A program made the translations under genes and the position numbers. Below the pieces are notes generated by a model that saw only the letters and a program-made list of their open reading frames with translations, searched no databases and was not told the DNA's origin. From Parabacteroides sp. PF5-6 (GTDB lineage: Bacteria > Bacteroidota > Bacteroidia > Bacteroidales > Tannerellaceae), in NCBI RefSeq assembly GCF_029504695.1, contig NZ_JAQFIN010000006.1, positions 62,001 through 126,000 on the forward strand: DNA of 64,000 nt, given 5' to 3'. Positions 8,297 through 17,232 of this stretch are shown here, piece by piece; position 1 is the first letter of the stretch; the number at the start of each line of letters is the position of its first letter.

Positions 8297-10909
8297 GTGA
8301 CAAAACAGATCTTTGATACGCCTTTGATGCGGCAATATTTTGATATAAAGGCTAAACATCCGGATGCGATCCTGTTGTTTCGTGTGGGCGACTTTTACGA
8401 GATGTACGGCGAAGATGCAGTCGTTGGAGCTGAGATCGTGGGCATTGTACAGACCCGCAAAGCCAATGGCCCCGGACAATTTGTGGAGATGGCCGGTTTC
8501 CCGCATCATGCCTTGGATACGTATCTGCCGAAACTCGTACGGGCCGGCAAACGGGTGGCGATCTGCGACCAACTGGAAGACCCGAAGATGACCAAGAAGC
8601 TGGTCAAGCGTGGCATTACCGAGCTGGTGACGCCCGGCGTTTCGATCAACGACAATATCCTCAATCACAAAGAAAATAATTTCCTGGCGGCGATCCATTT
8701 CGGCAAAAGCAGTTGCGGCATCGCCTTTCTGGATATCTCGACCGGTGAATTCCTGACCGCCGAAGGTACGATCGATTACATTGATAAGTTATTGAACAAC
8801 TTTTTCCCCAAAGAAGTATTGATCGAGCGCAACAACCGCAAAGCGTTCGAAGAGGCTTTCGGTGCGCGTTTCTTCCTTTTCGAACTGGACGACTGGGTGT
8901 TTACGCCCGAAGCGGCAAACGACCGGTTGTTGAAACATTTCGAAACGAAAAACCTGAAGGGCTTCGGGGTGCAACACCTGAAACAGGGCATTGTGGCTGC
9001 CGGCGCGATCCTGCATTACCTGGATATCACGCAGCATACGCAGGTGGGGCATATCACCGCCCTGTCGCGTATCGAAGAAGACCGCTACGTGCGCCTGGAT
9101 AAGTTTACGGTGCGCAGCCTCGAACTGGTCGGCTCGATGAATGAAGAGGGCACCAGCCTGTTGGATGTGATCGATAAAACGGTCTCTCCGATGGGTTCCC
9201 GCATGCTGCGCCGTTGGGTCTTGTTCCCGTTGAAAGAGATCAAACGGATTCAGGAGCGGCAGGATGTGGTCGATCATTTCTTCCGCCATCCGGAGATGAA
9301 AGAACTGTTGGAAGTGCAGTTGGAACAGATCGGCGACCTGGAGCGTATCATTTCCAAGGTGGCGGTCGGTCGTGTTTCTCCCCGCGAGGTGGTGCAGCTG
9401 AAAGTGGCCCTGCGCGCGTTGGAGCCGGTCAAAAAGGCTTGTCTCGAAAGTGAAGAGCCGAGCCTGATGCGTATCGGGGAAGAATTAAATCCCTGCGAAA
9501 CCATTCGTATGCGTATCGAAAGGGAGATCAATAATGATCCGCCGGCATTGATCAACAAAGGGGGAATCATAGCCCGGGGCGTCAGTGAAGAGCTCGATGA
9601 ACTGCGTTCGATCGCTTATTCGGGCAAAGATTATCTGTTGAAGGTGCAGCAACGGGAAAGCGAACGCACGGGCATCCCGAGCCTTAAAATCGCCTTTAAC
9701 AATGTGTTTGGCTACTATATCGAGGTGCGCAATACGCATAAAGACAAGGTGCCACCCGAATGGATCCGCAAACAGACCCTGGTCAACGCGGAACGCTATA
9801 TCACGGAGGAACTGAAAGAATACGAAGAAAAGATCCTGGGTGCCGAAGAGAAGATCTTATCGCTGGAGACCAGGCTTTTCAATGAATTGATATTGAATCT
9901 GGCGGAGTTTATCCCTCCGATTCAGATGAACGCGTCGTTGGTGGGCCGCCTGGATTGCCTCTTGTCTTTTGCCAAGGCGGCACAGATGAATAAATATATC
10001 CGTCCGGTAGTCGATGAGTCGGATGTGTTAAACATCAAGGCGGGTCGTCATCCGGTGATCGAGAAACAATTGCCTTTGGGCGAACCTTATATTGCCAACG
10101 ATGTCTATATGGACAGCGAGAAGCAGCAGATCATCATCATCACCGGGCCCAATATGGCGGGTAAATCGGCCCTGTTGCGGCAGACGGCCTTGATCACGCT
10201 GATGGCGCAGATCGGTTGTTTTGTGCCGGCTGAGAGTGCCCGCATCGGGATTGTGGATAAGATCTTCACCCGGGTGGGGGCATCCGACAATATCTCGTTG
10301 GGCGAGTCTACCTTTATGGTCGAGATGAACGAAGCCTCGGACATCCTGAATAACCTCTCTCCGCGCAGCCTGGTCTTGTTTGATGAGCTGGGCCGGGGAA
10401 CGAGTACGTACGACGGGATCTCCATTGCCTGGGCGATCGTCGAACATATCCATGAGCACCCGAATGCCCGCGCCAAAACGCTATTCGCCACGCACTACCA
10501 TGAACTGAACGAGATGGAACGCTCGTTCAAGCGGATCAAGAATTACAATGTGACGGTGAAAGAGGTCGGCAATAAAGTGATCTTCCTGCGTAAATTGGAG
10601 CGGGGCGGCAGCGCGCATAGCTTTGGTATTCATGTGGCCCGTATGGCGGGCATGCCGAAGAGCATTGTCAAGCGTTCGAATGATATCCTGAAACAACTGG
10701 AGGCGGAAAACCGCCAGGATGGTATCGGCAAACCGATGAAAGAGATCGCTTCCGGCGGCGAAGGTTTCCAACTGAACTTCTTCCAGCTCGACGACCCAAT
10801 CCTCAGCCAGGTACGCGATGAAATCAAAAACCTCGATGTCAACAACCTCACTCCGCTCGAAGCCCTGAATAAGCTAAGTGAGATAAAGCGGATTATAACG
10901 GGAAAATAG
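8297..10909 (+). CDS. mutS: DNA mismatch repair protein MutS
   Basis: This 870-residue protein has the usual MutS length and layout. The mismatch-reading Phe-x-Glu motif is intact at about residues 34-36 (DFYEMYG). Connector, lever and clamp regions follow. The ATPase has Walker [14 protein letters not shown] near residue 615 and the MutS signature [18 protein letters not shown]. MutS binds mispaired or looped-out bases and recruits MutL to start repair in the cytoplasm. The start is a GTG: an in-frame TAA lies two codons upstream at 8291, which rules out a longer form. The gene stands alone on the plus strand, divergent from tcdA and convergent with the DUF4252 operon, with a long inverted repeat between. 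Confidence 0.97.
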   Translation: MTKQIFDTPLMRQYFDIKAKHPDAILLFRVGDFYEMYGEDAVVGAEIVGIVQTRKANGPGQFVEMAGFPHHALDTYLPKLVRAGKRVAICDQLEDPKMTKKLVKRGITELVTPGVSINDNILNHKENNFLAAIHFGKSSCGIAFLDISTGEFLTAEGTIDYIDKLLNNFFPKEVLIERNNRKAFEEAFGARFFLFELDDWVFTPEAANDRLLKHFETKNLKGFGVQHLKQGIVAAGAILHYLDITQHTQVGHITALSRIEEDRYVRLDKFTVRSLELVGSMNEEGTSLLDVIDKTVSPMGSRMLRRWVLFPLKEIKRIQERQDVVDHFFRHPEMKELLEVQLEQIGDLERIISKVAVGRVSPREVVQLKVALRALEPVKKACLESEEPSLMRIGEELNPCETIRMRIEREINNDPPALINKGGIIARGVSEELDELRSIAYSGKDYLLKVQQRESERTGIPSLKIAFNNVFGYYIEVRNTHKDKVPPEWIRKQTLVNAERYITEELKEYEEKILGAEEKILSLETRLFNELILNLAEFIPPIQMNASLVGRLDCLLSFAKAAQMNKYIRPVVDESDVLNIKAGRHPVIEKQLPLGEPYIANDVYMDSEKQQIIIITGPNMAGKSALLRQTALITLMAQIGCFVPAESARIGIVDKIFTRVGASDNISLGESTFMVEMNEASDILNNLSPRSLVLFDELGRGTSTYDGISIAWAIVEHIHEHPNARAKTLFATHYHELNEMERSFKRIKNYNVTVKEVGNKVIFLRKLERGGSAHSFGIHVARMAGMPKSIVKRSNDILKQLEAENRQDGIGKPMKEIASGGEGFQLNFFQLDDPILSQVRDEIKNLDVNNLTPLEALNKLSEIKRIITGK

Positions 10910-10913
10910 AATC

Positions 10914-11028
10914 GGCCCCCTCCAACCTCCCCCAGAAGGGGAGGCTAAGAGAAGGCCTTTTTTCGGTTTAATGATCAGTTTTTTAATTGCGGAACCAAAA
11001 GCCTCCCTTTGGGGGAGGTTGGAGGGGC
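10914..11028. repeat. nested inverted repeat between convergent genes
   Basis: The arm at 10914-10946 (starting GGCCCCCTCCAACCTCCCCC) is complementary to the arm at 11000-11028 with few mismatches. Each arm can also fold on itself (CCTCCCC with GGGGAGG on the left). The element fills the gap between the mutS stop and the DUF4252 stop, so it probably acts as a terminator in both directions. It is not followed by clean T-runs. Confidence 0.75.
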
Positions 11029-11030
11029 CT

Positions 11031-11498
11031 CTATTCCATCTCTTTCGTGATCTCCTGAATATCTTTGAGTGTGAAGTTGCCCAGGAGTTGGATGATGGTG
11101 AAGCCGTCTTCGGTGTCGGCGAGCATGATCAGGTCTTTGACCAGGTCGCCTTTCATATCGGCGTAGAAGGTGGCTTTTGTTTTGCCGTCGCGCACCCGCA
11201 TCAGTTCTTCATGGCCTTTGCCGATCAGTTTACTGAAGTCTTCGCGCATCTTTGGCGCCAGGTCTTTGCGTTCGGTCGAGATCACCTGCAGCGACTCGAT
11301 CTTTCCGGCCATATTGACCAGGCTTAGTCCTGCCGTCTCGAAAGCCGGCATCATTTTGAACATGGCTTTGGAGACATAGACCGACGTGACGTCGTCCATA
11401 TCGGTGTATTTATCGAATAATGCTTTGCTATTCTGTGCCGCTCCCAGCTGTGCCAGGGCAAATAACAGGATGCTTAGGATAAAATATTTTGCTTTCAT
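11031..11498 (-). CDS. DUF4252 domain protein, secreted (copy 1)
   Basis: This 155-residue protein has a signal peptide (residues 1-21, ending LGAAQ) and a DUF4252 body: an N-terminal helix (FDKYTDMDDVTSVYVSKAMF), then repeated β strands with RDGKTKATFYADMKG and DLIMLADTEDGFTIIQLLGN, and a helical end. DUF4252 proteins are periplasmic or surface proteins of unknown function found only in Bacteroidota. This is the last of four tightly spaced genes. A second DUF4252 gene begins the same operon, with an ECF sigma factor and a membrane protein between them, so this protein may be a sensor or output of that regulator. That role is inference. Confidence 0.88.
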   Translation of the reverse strand: MKAKYFILSILLFALAQLGAAQNSKALFDKYTDMDDVTSVYVSKAMFKMMPAFETAGLSLVNMAGKIESLQVISTERKDLAPKMREDFSKLIGKGHEELMRVRDGKTKATFYADMKGDLVKDLIMLADTEDGFTIIQLLGNFTLKDIQEITKEME

Positions 11499-11510
11499 AT
11501 TGTTGTTGTA

Positions 11511-11924
11511 TTATGGTGTGTCTACTTCTTTAATTTGTTTGTTTACAATCTCATTGACTTTCTCCACTTCGCCTTTGGCATCGGATACCTGGTCGAGCCC
11601 TTTGTTGAGCTGGAGCGAGAGGAACGCGAGCGCCTCTTGGGCTGCGGCGGCTGCCTCTTCCGGACTCTTGAATGTATCGGCGGTGGTAGGCCGCGGATTG
11701 AAGCTTTCGGTGGGGAAGAACAAGGCGATACCCAGCAATAGGGAGGCAGCGACTCCGGTCATCCAGTAGAGCGTACGCATCTTGACTCGCTTGGCCTGTT
11801 TTTGGTGATCTTCTGCGGCCAGCTGGTCGATGTATTGCTCGAGCCTGTCGGATAATCCTTGCGGCAACTCCTGCTCTTCGCGCAGCGCCCGGTCGATCAG
11901 TTCATCTATGTGTTTATCGTTCAT
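11511..11924 (-). CDS. single-pass membrane protein, probable anti-sigma factor
   Basis: This 137-residue protein has a charged N-terminal helical domain (residues 1-50, with MNDKHIDELIDRALREEQE), one membrane segment at about 53-68 (WMTGVAASLLLGIALFF) and a periplasmic helical tail rich in Ala and Glu. Its start overlaps the end of the ECF sigma gene by 11 bases. Size, topology and position fit an anti-sigma factor that holds the sigma factor at the membrane, although no zinc-binding HxxxCxxC motif is present. The downstream DUF4252 gene follows after 12 bases. The assignment rests on context and topology only. Confidence 0.72.
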   Translation of the reverse strand: MNDKHIDELIDRALREEQELPQGLSDRLEQYIDQLAAEDHQKQAKRVKMRTLYWMTGVAASLLLGIALFFPTESFNPRPTTADTFKSPEEAAAAAQEALAFLSLQLNKGLDQVSDAKGEVEKVNEIVNKQIKEVDTP

Positions 11925-12441
11925 ATATGGTTATTTTTGTGTATTGTTCGCGTATCACTTTCCTTGCCCGTGAGAGCAATGTGCGTATATTGACCGCCGT
12001 CAGTCCGGTAATCTCTTCAATCTCTTCCATCGAACAGTCGTTGAATCCCCGTAGTTTTAAGACGCGTTTCTGGTTTTCGGGCAGTTGTTCGATCAGTTCT
12101 TTGATGGTTTCCAGTTCGTTTGCCTTTTCTATCTCCCGGTCGGGGCTCGATTCGTAGGCCAGTTGCACGTTTTCGATCTGTTCTTCGTGGCGGTTGGCCC
12201 GGGGCGAGCGGAGGAAATCGAGGCAAAGATTTTTGATGAGGGTGACTGAGAAAGCTTCCGGATTCTGAATCTCCGTCAGCTCTTCCCTTTTGTTCCAGAG
12301 CTTGCAGTAGGCCTCCTGAAGGATATCTTCCGCATCGGCTTTGTTTTCGACCAATGCGTAGGCCACCCGGTAGAGTTTGGGATGAAGGGGAAGAAACTGC
12401 TCTTTGAAGCTGTTAGCATTCACCTTTCCCATGTTTTTCAA
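11914..12441 (-). CDS. RNA polymerase ECF-type sigma factor
   Basis: This 175-residue protein has region 2 (about residues 12-78, with YRVAYALVENKADAEDILQE and LIKNLCLDFLRS) and region 4 (about 113-165, LPENQKRVLKLRGFNDCSMEEI, then NIRTLLSRARKVIRE). The size and absence of region 3 place it among group 4 (ECF) sigma factors. It sits second in the operon. Its start overlaps the end of the upstream DUF4252 gene by up to 29 bases, and its end overlaps the probable anti-sigma gene. It therefore probably controls an envelope-related regulon and its own operon. The target promoters are not known. Confidence 0.92.
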   Translation of the reverse strand: MKNMGKVNANSFKEQFLPLHPKLYRVAYALVENKADAEDILQEAYCKLWNKREELTEIQNPEAFSVTLIKNLCLDFLRSPRANRHEEQIENVQLAYESSPDREIEKANELETIKELIEQLPENQKRVLKLRGFNDCSMEEIEEITGLTAVNIRTLLSRARKVIREQYTKITIYER

Positions 12442-12874
12442 CTACCTGCTCGATATCGGACGGCTTGATCTTGCCTTTGATGCGGACCAGGGCATTGGAG
12501 TCGCCTGAAGTCAGCACGATGAGTTCACGGATCATCTCGTCTTCGATGCGTACCAATACTTTTGTCCGGCTGTTGTTCTCGTTGGAGGTGACCATCGTCT
12601 CGTATTTGGCGTCTTTCAGGTTGCGTATAGCCTTGGTCAGGCGTTCTTTCACCTCACCGGGGCAGTCGTCGAAGGAATAAACCTCGATGCCATCCACACC
12701 CATCGTGTCGGTGAACAGGCCGGCGAAGCTCATAAAGAATTTCCCTAACTTCACGCTTTCCGTATTTTCTATTTTGGCAAACTCTTTGAAGAGCTGTTCT
12801 ACATTCTTCTGGCTGTATCCCGCTTGACAAACGATCAGGAGCGCCAGTACGGCAATGTATTTCTTCATGTTCAT
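12413..12874 (-). CDS. DUF4252 domain protein, secreted (copy 2)
   Basis: This is the first gene of the four-gene operon, 153 residues long, with a signal peptide (ending CQAGYSQ) and a DUF4252 body that parallels copy 1: LFKEFAKIENTESVKLGKFF at the front, then RTKVLVRIEDEMIRELIVLT and the closing strand ALVRIKGKIKPSDIEQVVEK. The similarity in length and order suggests an old duplication, although sequence identity is low. The start may be the second Met at 12868. Its end overlaps the sigma factor start. Function is unknown; a shared role with copy 1 in the signal that controls the sigma factor is inference. Confidence 0.87.
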   Translation of the reverse strand: MNMKKYIAVLALLIVCQAGYSQKNVEQLFKEFAKIENTESVKLGKFFMSFAGLFTDTMGVDGIEVYSFDDCPGEVKERLTKAIRNLKDAKYETMVTSNENNSRTKVLVRIEDEMIRELIVLTSGDSNALVRIKGKIKPSDIEQVVEKHGKGEC

Positions 12875-12988
12875 GATGTATTTATTGTTTACTACTCTGT
12901 TTCAACCTTTGCTGCTGTGCACTTCCAGCGGGTTTTCAATAAGTAGACGGTAGGTGTATGGATGTTGTGACAAAATAGAATGATTTTT

Positions 12989-13903
12989 TTAATCGATGCG
13001 GTAAGAGACAAAAGCAAAGCGTCGGCTGTCGGGCGCCCAGGAGTTGACATTGATCGTTCCCTGCCCACCGAAGAGGGTGGCAAGCACGCGCGGCTCCCCT
13101 CCTACCGCCGGCATAAATAATAACTCTACATCTTTATTGGCCGGATGGTCACCCGGGGCGACATCGTCCTTCCGGTAGGCGATATACACAATGGATTTTC
13201 CGTCGGGCGAGATATGTGGAAACCAGGCGTTGCGCGTTTCGTCGAAGGTCATTTGCGTCTGTTCGCTACCGTCGGCACGCATACGCCAGACCTGCATCCG
13301 GCCGGAACGGACGGAGTTAAACCAGATGTACCGGCCACAGGGTGAATATTCCGGTCCGTCGTCAAGCCCTTCGGCGGTGGTCAGGCGGATTTCCTCCCCT
13401 CCTTCGGCAGGAATAAGGTAGATATCATAGTTGCCTTTGCGGTCGGCGCAATAGGCCAGGTATTTCTTGTCCGGGCTCCAGCCGTGCAGGTAAGACGGCG
13501 CGAGGGGCGTGATCAGTGTCGGCGTGCCGCCTTCAAACGGGAGGGTATAGATACGCGACTGGCCGTCTTCCCGGGTGTTGTGGCTGATGGCGATCTGCCG
13601 GCCGTCGGTCGAGAGGATATGATCGTTATTGCAACGGGTAGCAAAGCCGGTGGTGATCTCTTCCGGGGCGCTTGTCCCTTCGGGCGAGAGTTTGTAGAGC
13701 TTGCCACTGCTATTATACACCAGCCATTGCCCGTCGGGTGTCCAGTTGGGCGCTTCGATGCGGAAAGGAAATTCGTTGACGACGGTTCGCTGCCCGGTCG
13801 TTACGTCCAGTATCTCAAGTATGCTGGTCACTTGGTTGGATTGGGCATGACTTATCGACAGCGTGATAAATAGGCAAAAGAAAGAAAAGAGAAGACGTCT
13901 CAT
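12989..13903 (-). CDS. PD40/TolB-like β-propeller protein, secreted
   Basis: From the ATG at 13903 the protein has 304 residues with a signal peptide ([20 protein letters not shown]) and at least five PD40 propeller strands of the form [10 protein letters not shown] or [10 protein letters not shown]. The middle carries the paired motif [20 protein letters not shown]. This fits the TolB-like family often found beside polysaccharide-use genes. The track of the frame continues 39 codons upstream, but those codons run through a TATATTTG promoter box at 13932-13939, so I reject the longer start. It lies downstream of the uronate genes on the same strand, with its own promoter. A role in uronate or oligosaccharide handling is inference. 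Confidence 0.87.
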   Translation of the reverse strand: MRRLLFSFFCLFITLSISHAQSNQVTSILEILDVTTGQRTVVNEFPFRIEAPNWTPDGQWLVYNSSGKLYKLSPEGTSAPEEITTGFATRCNNDHILSTDGRQIAISHNTREDGQSRIYTLPFEGGTPTLITPLAPSYLHGWSPDKKYLAYCADRKGNYDIYLIPAEGGEEIRLTTAEGLDDGPEYSPCGRYIWFNSVRSGRMQVWRMRADGSEQTQMTFDETRNAWFPHISPDGKSIVYIAYRKDDVAPGDHPANKDVELLFMPAVGGEPRVLATLFGGQGTINVNSWAPDSRRFAFVSYRID

Positions 13904-13931
13904 GATATCGGATATTAGTGGTTTACGGTAG

Positions 13932-13963
13932 CAAATATAGTCAACATAGACTCGGTATGCAAA
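13932..13963 (-). promoter_or_regulatory. promoter: TTTG, 20 bases, TATATTTG
   Basis: On the minus strand TTTG (13963-13960) and TATATTTG (13939-13932) are 20 bases apart, a full match to the Bacteroides -33/-7 pattern. It places transcription start some 20 bases upstream of the ATG at 13903 and decides the start of the propeller gene. Confidence 0.7.
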
Positions 13964-13987
13964 TTCATTTAATCCTCGAACATAAAC

Positions 13988-14142
13988 AACGGAGTTCTGA
14001 AAGAACGACAGGGTAATCAACTGGCTTACAGCTTCTCTTCTGTCGTTCTTTCAGAACTCCGTTTTCCTATTATCTATAACCCAGGGTGGCGAACCTTTTC
14101 AAGGTTCTGACCCTGGGCTGAAGTCTATCGTGCTTTCAGCAC
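13988..14142. repeat. composite inverted-repeat element with TGAAA-loop hairpins
   Basis: A perfect 24-bp inverted repeat (13988-14011 with 14040-14063) is followed by a second hairpin (CCCAGGGT at 14080-14087 with ACCCTGGG at 14110-14117, enclosing GAACCT/AGGTTC) and a third (14130-14142). Each inner hairpin closes a five-base loop that reads TGAAA on one strand. The element fills the gap between the propeller gene promoter and the kduD stop. It shares its core with the element at 47244-47449. It could terminate the uronate operon, and no coding sequence was seen in it. Confidence 0.75.
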
Positions 14143-14152
14143 TTTCCCCTAT

Positions 14153-14944
14153 TTACGGCTGCTTGCCGATATAAGCAAGGATACCGCCGTCGACATAGAG
14201 AATGTGTCCGTTGACGAAGTTGGAGGCCTCAGAAGCCAGGAAAACGGCCGGTCCGGCCAGGTCTTCCGCGGTTCCCCAACGGGCAGCCGGTGTTTTGGCG
14301 ATGATAAACGAGTCGAACGGATGGGGACTGCCGTCCGCCTGCTTCTCGCGCAGGGGCGCGGTCTGCGGCGTGGCGATATAACCCGGGCCGATGCCGTTAC
14401 ACTGGATATTGTATTCGCCGTATTCCGATGCGATATTGCGGGTCAGCATCTTCAATCCACCCTTGGCGGCAGCGTAAGCGGAAACGGTCTCGCGTCCCAG
14501 TTCGCTCATCATCGAGCAGATATTGATAATCTTACCATGTCCTTTCTTGATCATGCCGGGGATCACTGCCTTAGCCATGATAAAGGGGCCGTTCAGGTCG
14601 ATATCGATCACCTGGCGGAAATCCTTTGCCGACATCTCGATCATCGGGATGCGCTTGATGATGCCCGCGTTATTGAACAGGATATCGACGACGCCGACTT
14701 CTTTCTCAATCTGGGCGATAGTGGCGTAGACCTGTTCCTCGTTGGTCACGTCGCAAACGTAACCATGTGCCGTGATGCCTTTTTCTTTATAAGCTGCAAG
14801 ACCTTTGTCTACCAGGTCCTGATTGATGTCGTTGAACACAATCGTTGCGCCTGCCTCTGCCAGTGCGGAAGCCATCGCAAAGCCGATACCGTAGCTCGCT
14901 CCGGTAACCATGGCTATTTTTCCTTCTAATGAAAAGTTAATCAT
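14153..14944 (-). CDS. kduD: SDR-family 2-deoxy-D-gluconate 3-dehydrogenase / gluconate 5-dehydrogenase
   Basis: This 263-residue short-chain dehydrogenase has the Rossmann motif TGASYGIG at about residues 14-21, the NNAG motif, and the catalytic Ser/Tyr/Lys (ICSMMSELG, then YAAAK). Bacteroidales proteins of this type are annotated as gluconate 5-dehydrogenase or KduD. Because kduI lies directly upstream, the KduD role is the better fit: reduction of 3-deoxy-D-glycero-2,5-hexodiulosonate to 2-keto-3-deoxygluconate with NAD(P)H. It is the last gene of the GH88 - DUF2264 - kduI - kduD series. A heptamer inverted repeat lies between it and kduI, which may change the relative amounts of the two mRNAs. 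Confidence 0.88.
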   Translation of the reverse strand: MINFSLEGKIAMVTGASYGIGFAMASALAEAGATIVFNDINQDLVDKGLAAYKEKGITAHGYVCDVTNEEQVYATIAQIEKEVGVVDILFNNAGIIKRIPMIEMSAKDFRQVIDIDLNGPFIMAKAVIPGMIKKGHGKIINICSMMSELGRETVSAYAAAKGGLKMLTRNIASEYGEYNIQCNGIGPGYIATPQTAPLREKQADGSPHPFDSFIIAKTPAARWGTAEDLAGPAVFLASEASNFVNGHILYVDGGILAYIGKQP

Positions 14945-14950
14945 AATGTT

Positions 14951-15034
14951 TAGTAGTTGGTAGTTGGTAGTTAGTAGTTAGTAGAAAGTATCGCATGCGC
15001 CTACTAACTACCAACTACTAACTTCTAACTACTA
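14951..15034. repeat. heptamer tandem repeat in inverted arrangement (TAGTTGG/TAGTTAG)
   Basis: Copies of TAGTTGG and TAGTTAG fill 14951-14984, and the complementary arm (CTACTAACTACCAACTACTA and onward) fills 15001-15034. The RNA would fold into a long hairpin between kduI and kduD. Confidence 0.8.
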
Positions 15035-15038
15035 TTAA

Positions 15039-15881
15039 TTATTTAATGTCTGTAATCTTTGAAAAGTCCTGATCGCCGTAATCGAGGTTCTCCCCTCCCA
15101 TGCCCCAGATAAAGGTGTAGTTGGAGGTGGCGGCGGCGGAGTGGATCGACCATTCGGGCGATAATACCGCCTGGTTGTTCTGCATCCAGATATGACGCGT
15201 CTCGTCGATCTCGCCCATAAAATGGCATACGGACTGCTCTTCCGGCACTTCGAAATAGAAATACGCTTCCATACGGCGGCTGTGCACGTGCGGGGGCATG
15301 GTGTTCCATACGCTGCCCGGCGCCAGTTCGGTCATCCCCATTTGCAGTTGGCAGGTGGGCAATACCTGGTTGACCAGCATTTTGTTGATGTTCCGGTGGT
15401 TGGAGCTTTCCAGGCTACCCATTTCGGCTACGACGGCATCCGCCTTCGTTACTTTCTTGTCCGGGTAGTTGCGGTGGGCTGTCAGTGAATTGAAATAGAA
15501 GAGCGCGGGTTTGGCAGCGTCTTTGCTTTCGAAATAGACTTCGCGGTCGCCGCTTCCCAGGTAGAGGGCTTCTTTGTAGTTCAGTTCGAAGCTTTCGTCT
15601 CCGACGTGAACGATACCGGGGCCACCTACATTGTAGATGCCCATCTCACGGGCATGCAGGAAGAACGCCTGTTTCAGCGGATCGATCGCTTCCAGGTGCA
15701 GTTTCTCTGTCTTCGGCATGGCGCCTCCGACAATCATACGGTCGTACATGGAATAGACCATGTTCACTTCATCCGCGGCAAATACCTTCTCGATCAGGAA
15801 GTCTTTGCGCAGGCGGGTGGTGTCGTAATTCTTGGCATCCGCCGGGTGGGCGGCGTACCTTAACTCATAATTTGTTTTCAT
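15039..15881 (-). CDS. kduI: 5-dehydro-4-deoxy-D-glucuronate isomerase
   Basis: This 280-residue cupin matches KduI in length and motif. The metal site is complete: PPHVHSRRMEAYFYF near residue 195 gives His-x-His-x4-Glu, and a further His lies in the second half (WSIHSAAATSNYTFIWGMGG). The enzyme interconverts 5-dehydro-4-deoxy-D-glucuronate and 3-deoxy-D-glycero-2,5-hexodiulosonate in the cytoplasm. That is the step after unsaturated uronates are released by the GH88 enzyme encoded two genes upstream, and before the kduD product. The order GH88 - DUF2264 - kduI - kduD therefore reads as a short uronate pathway. Confidence 0.95.
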   Translation of the reverse strand: MKTNYELRYAAHPADAKNYDTTRLRKDFLIEKVFAADEVNMVYSMYDRMIVGGAMPKTEKLHLEAIDPLKQAFFLHAREMGIYNVGGPGIVHVGDESFELNYKEALYLGSGDREVYFESKDAAKPALFYFNSLTAHRNYPDKKVTKADAVVAEMGSLESSNHRNINKMLVNQVLPTCQLQMGMTELAPGSVWNTMPPHVHSRRMEAYFYFEVPEEQSVCHFMGEIDETRHIWMQNNQAVLSPEWSIHSAAATSNYTFIWGMGGENLDYGDQDFSKITDIK

Positions 15882-15916
15882 ATTGCTTATTATTTTAAGT
15901 TTTTATTCTTTTGAAA

Positions 15917-15985
15917 GGGGTTTAAGGGGGATAAGGGGTTTAAGGGGAGGTCTCTTTGATCCCTTAAACCCCTTGGACCCCTTAA
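15917..15985. repeat. G-rich 9-mer array with complementary C-rich arm (four-run G-quadruplex motif)
   Basis: On the plus strand four runs of at least four G stand at 15917-15947, separated by TTTAA, ATAA and TTTAA. A C-rich arm follows at 15962-15985. The RNA of the uronate operon (minus strand) carries the C-rich version first, then its complement, so it can form a hairpin, while the plus DNA strand could form a G-quadruplex. It lies between DUF2264 and kduI. Confidence 0.75.
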
Positions 15986-15990
15986 GCTCC

Positions 15991-17223
15991 TTAATCCTTA
16001 AGCGCACTATCCGCCCCTACATCAATGCCATTCCAAGCCTTCAGGTTCGTCCATTCGGTATACGGCCCTGCCCAGAACGTATGGCTGGGCGGTAAGCCCA
16101 ATGCCAGCATGCCCATCGAGCAGAGATAGACGCTTCCGGTATTAATATACGATTCAGACATGTGGATTTGCTCACCGGCAAAGCCTACTTTTAACCATCC
16201 TTCACGATCGAAGTTCTTCGGCGATTGCATCTGCCGGCGGATCACAGCGGTCATCGCGCAGCGTACCTGCTCAGGAGCTACCTTCTTCGGCAGGATATCC
16301 ATCAATGAGGCCTGTGCCAGGGCATGGAAAGCGCCAAAGCGGTAGACAATCGAGCGACCTACCACCGGGAAACTGCCTTCCGGCGAGATGAAACGCTCTT
16401 GCTGCTGGGCGAAACGGGCAAGCCGTTTGAGTTGCACGTCCAGAAAGTCGGCGCCTTCGATATTATGTTTCTTCATGGTCACCAATACATCGGTGAGCAT
16501 CGGATGGATCACAAAGCTGTTGTAATAATCCATGTGGAACGGTGCCCCATCGCCATACCAGCCGTCGCCTTTGTACCAGTCGTCGCGGAAACGTTTCACC
16601 CCGTAGGTCAGGCGTTCCATATCACATTCGCCAGTGAATTCCAACAGCGCCGCTTCCACGGTGGAAGCGAACAACAGCCAATTGCTTTCGTACGGTTTGA
16701 TGCTTCGGCTTCTCTTCAGTTCGGTCACCATATTCTTTTGGGCTTCCGGGCTGAGGTTTCCCCAGAGTTGTTTGGGCGCGCGCAGGAGCCCTTCGGCCAG
16801 GAAAGCGGCGTCGACCAGCGGTTGCGTATGCCGGTTGCCAAACGTCAGGTAATCGGGTGATTGCGGATCGACGGCATTCGTCAATCCTTTGACGGCCAGG
16901 TCGATGTATTTCTTCCGTACTTGTCCTTCGGCTGTATTGTCGGGCCCCAGTTCGAGCCAGGGCGCGATGCCGCAGGTCAGTCGGCCGACCGCTTCGAGAT
17001 AAGATACCTCTTTGCGCAACGGATCGTTGGAAAGGGATTCGAAAGGCATATTCTTCTTCAGCGTATGCTGGCTGAGGTTTGTGTACACCGGATCGGCGAT
17101 CTTCACCAGGGTCTCTACCCAGAAAGCCCGGTCCTGCTCACCCGTCGGTGGGTTCTGCTGTGCCGCCAAAGGGGCGGTTGCCATTAGAAGAACGGCAAAG
17201 AAAGAAAAGATTGTATTGTTCAT
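15991..17223 (-). CDS. DUF2264 domain protein, secreted
   Basis: This 410-residue protein has a signal peptide (ending APLAAQ) and matches DUF2264: it begins with RAFWVETLVKIADPVYTNLS, then contains EAVGRLTCGIAPWLEL and a long α-helical body with SNWLLFASTVEAALL and KGDGWYGDGAPFHMDYYNS. DUF2264 proteins are (α/α) toroid-like and common in pectin and uronate loci, but no activity is firmly assigned. It lies 9 bases after the GH88 gene, so both are likely made together and act in the periplasm on uronate-containing oligosaccharides. The spacer to kduI carries a G-rich array. Confidence 0.9.
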   Translation of the reverse strand: MNNTIFSFFAVLLMATAPLAAQQNPPTGEQDRAFWVETLVKIADPVYTNLSQHTLKKNMPFESLSNDPLRKEVSYLEAVGRLTCGIAPWLELGPDNTAEGQVRKKYIDLAVKGLTNAVDPQSPDYLTFGNRHTQPLVDAAFLAEGLLRAPKQLWGNLSPEAQKNMVTELKRSRSIKPYESNWLLFASTVEAALLEFTGECDMERLTYGVKRFRDDWYKGDGWYGDGAPFHMDYYNSFVIHPMLTDVLVTMKKHNIEGADFLDVQLKRLARFAQQQERFISPEGSFPVVGRSIVYRFGAFHALAQASLMDILPKKVAPEQVRCAMTAVIRRQMQSPKNFDREGWLKVGFAGEQIHMSESYINTGSVYLCSMGMLALGLPPSHTFWAGPYTEWTNLKAWNGIDVGADSALKD

Positions 17224-17232
17224 ACCTTGAAA

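Noticed and set aside
13904-14020. 39-codon extension of the PD40 protein
   Set aside because: It runs over a full -33/-7 promoter and would bury the signal peptide.
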